Virus record (IMG/VR): IMGVR_UViG_3300001450_000375
Location: 1-21,937 of that record
Length of the DNA: 21,937 nt
Direction: 5' to 3' (one strand)
DNA from: a virus
Shown: piece by piece, positions 19,345-21,937 of the stretch
Layout of the letters: every line of letters starts with the position of its first letter
Numbering within the stretch: the stretch's first letter is position 1
Translations under genes and position numbers: made by a program
Notes under the pieces: generated by a model
Database searches by the model: none
Told to the model about the DNA's origin: nothing
Seen by the model: the letters and a program-made list of their open reading frames with translations, nothing else

Positions 19345-20111
19345 TTGGCTATGCTCCGTAAACTTTCCATGATTTGATCTATTGATGGTTCTTTACTGTT
19401 TAATTTATCATATTGACATTTATATTGCTTTGGGCAACCAATACTCAAATCTGCAAAATCTAAATCAAATCGTTTATTAGCACCCTCGTATATACAAGCT
19501 AATTTATCTTTATAAACTTTTTGTTTTTTTAATCGGCAAGTTGTCATTTTTGGTAAAATAATTGTCCCATTGTTTATTTTTTGATTTCTGGTTAAATCTT
19601 TAGGTTTGTATGTATAACCATCAGCATATGCTTTAAATGCCACTACAAAACTAATTATAATTACTGCTATAACACAAAAGATAATTCCTATTGTTTGCAA
19701 TGTATCAAGAAATTCTTTTTGTTGTTGTCTTGCTTCTATTCTTTGTATTCGGCTTGCTTCTTTAGCTTCACTTATTCTATTGGCTCTTTCAGAAATAATT
19801 TGATCCCATGTTGATGGATAACCTGCTTGTGTGGGAAATCTAAGATTGATTATTTGCCTTAACTCGGCTCTTTTTTCTTCTAACAATTTCATGTTAATAA
19901 AATCATCTGCTGACTTTTCCACAGAACCAAACTGTTCAGCAATAGACATACCTTTACCTTTACTTTTATTCATCTGGTCAGCACCAGTAAAAAAGCCATC
20001 AATTTGTTTTGCTATACCAGAAATGTCATTTACTGTTGATATATTTGATTTTATAAATTCAACGGATTTTTGAACTAATGCTATGCCTGTGAGTATTTCA
20101 GCAACGACCAT
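19341..20111 (-). CDS. 256-residue membrane-anchored protein with Cys-rich C-terminal domain
   Basis: The first 130 residues are helical and cytoplasmic in character, including ADDFINMKLLEEKRAELRQI, INLRFPTQAGYPSTWDQIIS and an Arg/Gln-rich helix. One transmembrane helix lies at about 139-160 (QTIGIIFCVIAVIIISFVVA). The C-terminal domain has four Cys (192, 206, 226, 232), suggesting two disulphides in the periplasm. Proteins with the RLRxxLNLRF/TW helix followed by a membrane anchor are frequent near marine phage tail-fibre or lysis genes. I cannot assign a function. Confidence 0.65.
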   Translation of the reverse strand: MVVAEILTGIALVQKSVEFIKSNISTVNDISGIAKQIDGFFTGADQMNKSKGKGMSIAEQFGSVEKSADDFINMKLLEEKRAELRQIINLRFPTQAGYPSTWDQIISERANRISEAKEASRIQRIEARQQQKEFLDTLQTIGIIFCVIAVIIISFVVAFKAYADGYTYKPKDLTRNQKINNGTIILPKMTTCRLKKQKVYKDKLACIYEGANKRFDLDFADLSIGCPKQYKCQYDKLNSKEPSIDQIMESLRSIAK

Positions 20112-20117
20112 ATTGCT

Positions 20118-20285
20118 CTATCTCACAAGTAAACCTATTAATAATAATACTATGGCTGAAACAGAAGAAATCATATAAACCTCTATCCTCTTGATGCGTA
20201 AGATGCTTTCTCTCCACCTCTCATCAGAAACAGCTATATGTTTTTCTAAAGTTACATGAATTTCTTGTAAAGTTGGTTTTGCCAT
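20118..20285 (-). CDS. 55-residue XhlA-like membrane protein
   Basis: A short frame from ATG 20285 to TAG 20118: MAKPTLQEIHVTLEKHIAVS, DERWRESILRIKRIEVYMIS and a terminal hydrophobic helix SVSAIVLLLIGLLVR. The order of charged helix with RIKRIE followed by one C-terminal membrane helix resembles small XhlA-type lysis proteins. AAGGCGAG lies just upstream and the ATG abuts the previous stop. It is likely a lysis or membrane accessory; the family name is tentative. Confidence 0.72.
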   Translation of the reverse strand: MAKPTLQEIHVTLEKHIAVSDERWRESILRIKRIEVYMISSVSAIVLLLIGLLVR

Positions 20286-20534
20286 TTAACTCGCCTTTGA
20301 ATCTTCCATTCTTTTAATAGTTTCATCATTTTGTAAAGATAATAACAGGTCTTTTTTATAAACTTGTTTTGCTTTTTCATAAATATCAATTTTTCTTACT
20401 AATAAAGCTAATTGATTTATTTCATTTTGACAAAAACTTATTTGATCTATTAAGGCTTTCTGGTCATCTTTTAGGTTTTCTGTTGAAAATTCTTTTCCAT
20501 CAATACTAAGAATGTTTGATTTTTGTTCACTCAT
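20286..20534 (-). CDS. Small coiled protein, DUF6447-like
   Basis: 82 residues from ATG 20534, which shares TAATG with the upstream gene; TTG 20540 is in frame but unlikely. The pattern LSIDGKEFSTENLKDDQKAL, then a helix QISFCQNEINQLALLVRKID and IYEKAKQVYKKDLLLSLQ, recalls DUF6447, a short family seen in marine phages near fibre genes. It should fold as a strand pair and a long coiled coil. Function unknown. Confidence 0.68.
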   Translation of the reverse strand: MSEQKSNILSIDGKEFSTENLKDDQKALIDQISFCQNEINQLALLVRKIDIYEKAKQVYKKDLLLSLQNDETIKRMEDSKAS

Positions 20535-20863
20535 TACCAAGATACTCCTGTTGCTGTAATAGGTGTCTGTGCTTCAGATATTTGATTTGATACGTTCAAC
20601 TCAGAATTAGCTATGCCATCTGCACCTAACTTGTCTTTAACAAATTGTATTGCATCTGCTTCTGCTACAGAACTAAATGCCTTAAATGTCTGACTGCCAA
20701 GTTCAACACTAACAGTTTCACTCATAGAGCCAGTATGTGCTGTGCCATCCACTGTTTCTGTGCCATCAAGTTGGTATCTTATTTCTGTTATAACATCAGA
20801 CTTATCGCCCATTGTTATCTGTCTTTCCATGTCAACTATTGACCATGTATATGTTATTGCCAT
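20534..20863 (-). CDS. Beta-rich protein downstream of tail fibre (DUF7936-like)
   Basis: 109 residues. Begins MAITYTWSIVDMERQITMGD then VITEIRYQLDG, a two-strand pattern typical of small marine-phage proteins next to tail fibres. The middle holds SETVSVELGSQTFKAF and the end ITATGVSW. No Cys or membrane segment. GGGAGAAC precedes ATG 20863, 12 bases after the fibre stop. It may be a virion or fibre-associated protein; the family call is from memory. Confidence 0.68.
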   Translation of the reverse strand: MAITYTWSIVDMERQITMGDKSDVITEIRYQLDGTETVDGTAHTGSMSETVSVELGSQTFKAFSSVAEADAIQFVKDKLGADGIANSELNVSNQISEAQTPITATGVSW

Positions 20864-20875
20864 TATGCGTTCTCC

Positions 20876-21937
20876 CTATATAGCCGATATGATAAAGGCT
20901 AATAATTCACTGTACCTTATACCTAATCTAGTTCTTTCTGTGTAGCCTTCGGTAGCTTCTTGTTTGGTATCTATATATGTGTAAGCATCTTTAGCTTCTA
21001 TACCTTTTTCTTCATTTGCTTCTACTGCATCTACAGTCATTTCTTTTTGCCACCAAGTATCTGAACAGAACATTGCATACTTACTTGCATCTAAACTTTC
21101 TGCTGTAAAAGCATCTTGTAAGTCTTGTGCTATAATACCAAAGTGAGTTCTTGCATCATCACCTTTTTCTGCAACCTTATCTTTCCATCTAAACTTTCTC
21201 ATAAGACCTTTAGCAACAACAGCAACTCGTTTTTCTGCATCTGTTGGTTCTTCTATGTCTTGTTTATCATTTCTATCTGATGTTTGTATTGTGCCATTGG
21301 TTGCCCTTACGTCATCAAATCTATAAGAAGGGTGTCCTAAATCCATAACATTATCTTCTAACGCTCCACTTTCATTAGTTGGTATTAATTCTTGGTCAGA
21401 CACAGAAATACCTGCTCCTCTATTACAAGTAAAGTACATATTACTTGAATCATCTACACCTATTTTTCCTCTTACACCATTGTCTTTTCTAAACTCAATA
21501 TAATCACCATTGTCGGAAGTTCTGTTTATAAATATAGCTGTATTGGATGCTCTATTCAAAGCTATTGTTCCAGATGCTTCAAGTTCAATTCCTGAAACAT
21601 TTGAAGTGTTGCTAGTTTTTCCTATCAATAAAGTACCTGCACCAGACATATCAAATCGTGCCGCTTCTATAGTAGAACCACCATCATTACCTGCAAAAAT
21701 TATATCTCCATTACTCTGTAAATTTGCAATTTTTCCATTTGTACCATCACTTGAAAGGAAAAGGTCAGCACCAGAACCAAGTTGAATGTTATTGTTATCA
21801 GCAATTTTAATATCATGACCAAATATAGCAGTACCTGCATCTGACATATCAAGTCTCATAGCTTCTATACCACTACTAGCATCATTTCCTCTGAAGATTA
21901 TGTCTTTATCTGAAACACTACTTTGAATTACAAAATC
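20876..21937 (-). CDS. Tail fibre/spike C-terminus with S74 self-cleaving chaperone (partial)
   Basis: 353 residues are visible and the frame is open at the right edge, so the N-terminus is missing. The shaft has imperfect repeats: DIIFRGND...IEAMRLDMS and DIIFAGND...IEAARFDMS, about 80 residues apart, with AGTAIFG and AGTLLIG. The C-terminal chaperone begins near LGHPSYRFDDVRATNGTIQT, and SDRNDKQDI supplies the Ser and, five residues on, the Lys of the peptidase S74 dyad. GIIAQDLQDAF and the final RYSELLAFIISAI are also typical. The chaperone trimerises the fibre and then cuts itself off just before the Ser. The fibre presumably binds the host surface. Confidence 0.9.
   Translation of the reverse strand, partial: DFVIQSSVSDKDIIFRGNDASSGIEAMRLDMSDAGTAIFGHDIKIADNNNIQLGSGADLFLSSDGTNGKIANLQSNGDIIFAGNDGGSTIEAARFDMSGAGTLLIGKTSNTSNVSGIELEASGTIALNRASNTAIFINRTSDNGDYIEFRKDNGVRGKIGVDDSSNMYFTCNRGAGISVSDQELIPTNESGALEDNVMDLGHPSYRFDDVRATNGTIQTSDRNDKQDIEEPTDAEKRVAVVAKGLMRKFRWKDKVAEKGDDARTHFGIIAQDLQDAFTAESLDASKYAMFCSDTWWQKEMTVDAVEANEEKGIEAKDAYTYIDTKQEATEGYTERTRLGIRYSELLAFIISAI

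Overview
The window is a contiguous stretch of an AT-rich, densely packed, tailed double-stranded DNA phage genome. A full head-assembly module (terminase, portal, Mu F-like minor head protein, scaffold, HK97-type capsid) followed by head-tail connectors of the HK97-gp10 and tail-terminator types points to a siphovirus. Several small proteins look like families I know mainly from uncultured marine phages: the DUF3310, DUF1376 and DUF6447-like proteins, a small RGQGA...SSGSRP protein, and a 3TM holin of the type seen in alphaproteobacterial phages and gene transfer agents. With the low GC content this suggests a marine phage of a low-GC alphaproteobacterium, possibly SAR11-like. The host is an inference. 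No integrase, excisionase or tRNA was seen.

All genes but one lie on the minus strand, so transcription runs from high to low coordinates. 20.1-21.9 kb: the C-terminal end of a tail fibre with a self-cleaving S74 chaperone (cut by the window edge), then small fibre- and membrane-associated proteins. 17.4-19.4 kb: a run of small membrane proteins, one with an EF-hand, then a GH24 lysozyme, a 3TM holin and two Lys-rich small proteins. 17.0-17.3 kb: the only plus-strand gene, a VRR-NUC nuclease, closed by a plus-strand terminator. 16.73-16.97 kb: a divergent control region with a consensus -10 promoter, two operator-like palindromes and an inverted pair that touches the nuclease start.

9.5-16.7 kb is the early and replication block: an OB-fold-like protein, a lipoprotein with a previously unlisted 30-residue membrane peptide, an HNH nuclease, SSB, an HTH protein, a PD-(D/E)XK exonuclease, a DUF1376 replication protein carrying 12-nt iteron-like repeats, and DUF3310. 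0-9.4 kb is the late head module: small and large terminase, portal, three small basic proteins plus a zinc ribbon, the minor head protein fused to a metallopeptidase-like domain, scaffold, capsid, connectors and tail terminator. Tail tube and tape measure should lie beyond the left edge.

Expression appears to rely on translational coupling: 14 gene junctions are exact TAATG overlaps and six are ATGA overlaps. Five early genes share a near-identical Shine-Dalgarno box, TTGGAGAT(C/T). I found no single obviously new defence or counter-defence system. The best leads are the iteron-like repeats inside the replication gene, the inverted nuclease cassette with its control region, the early-only ribosome-binding box, and the small membrane and lipoprotein genes.
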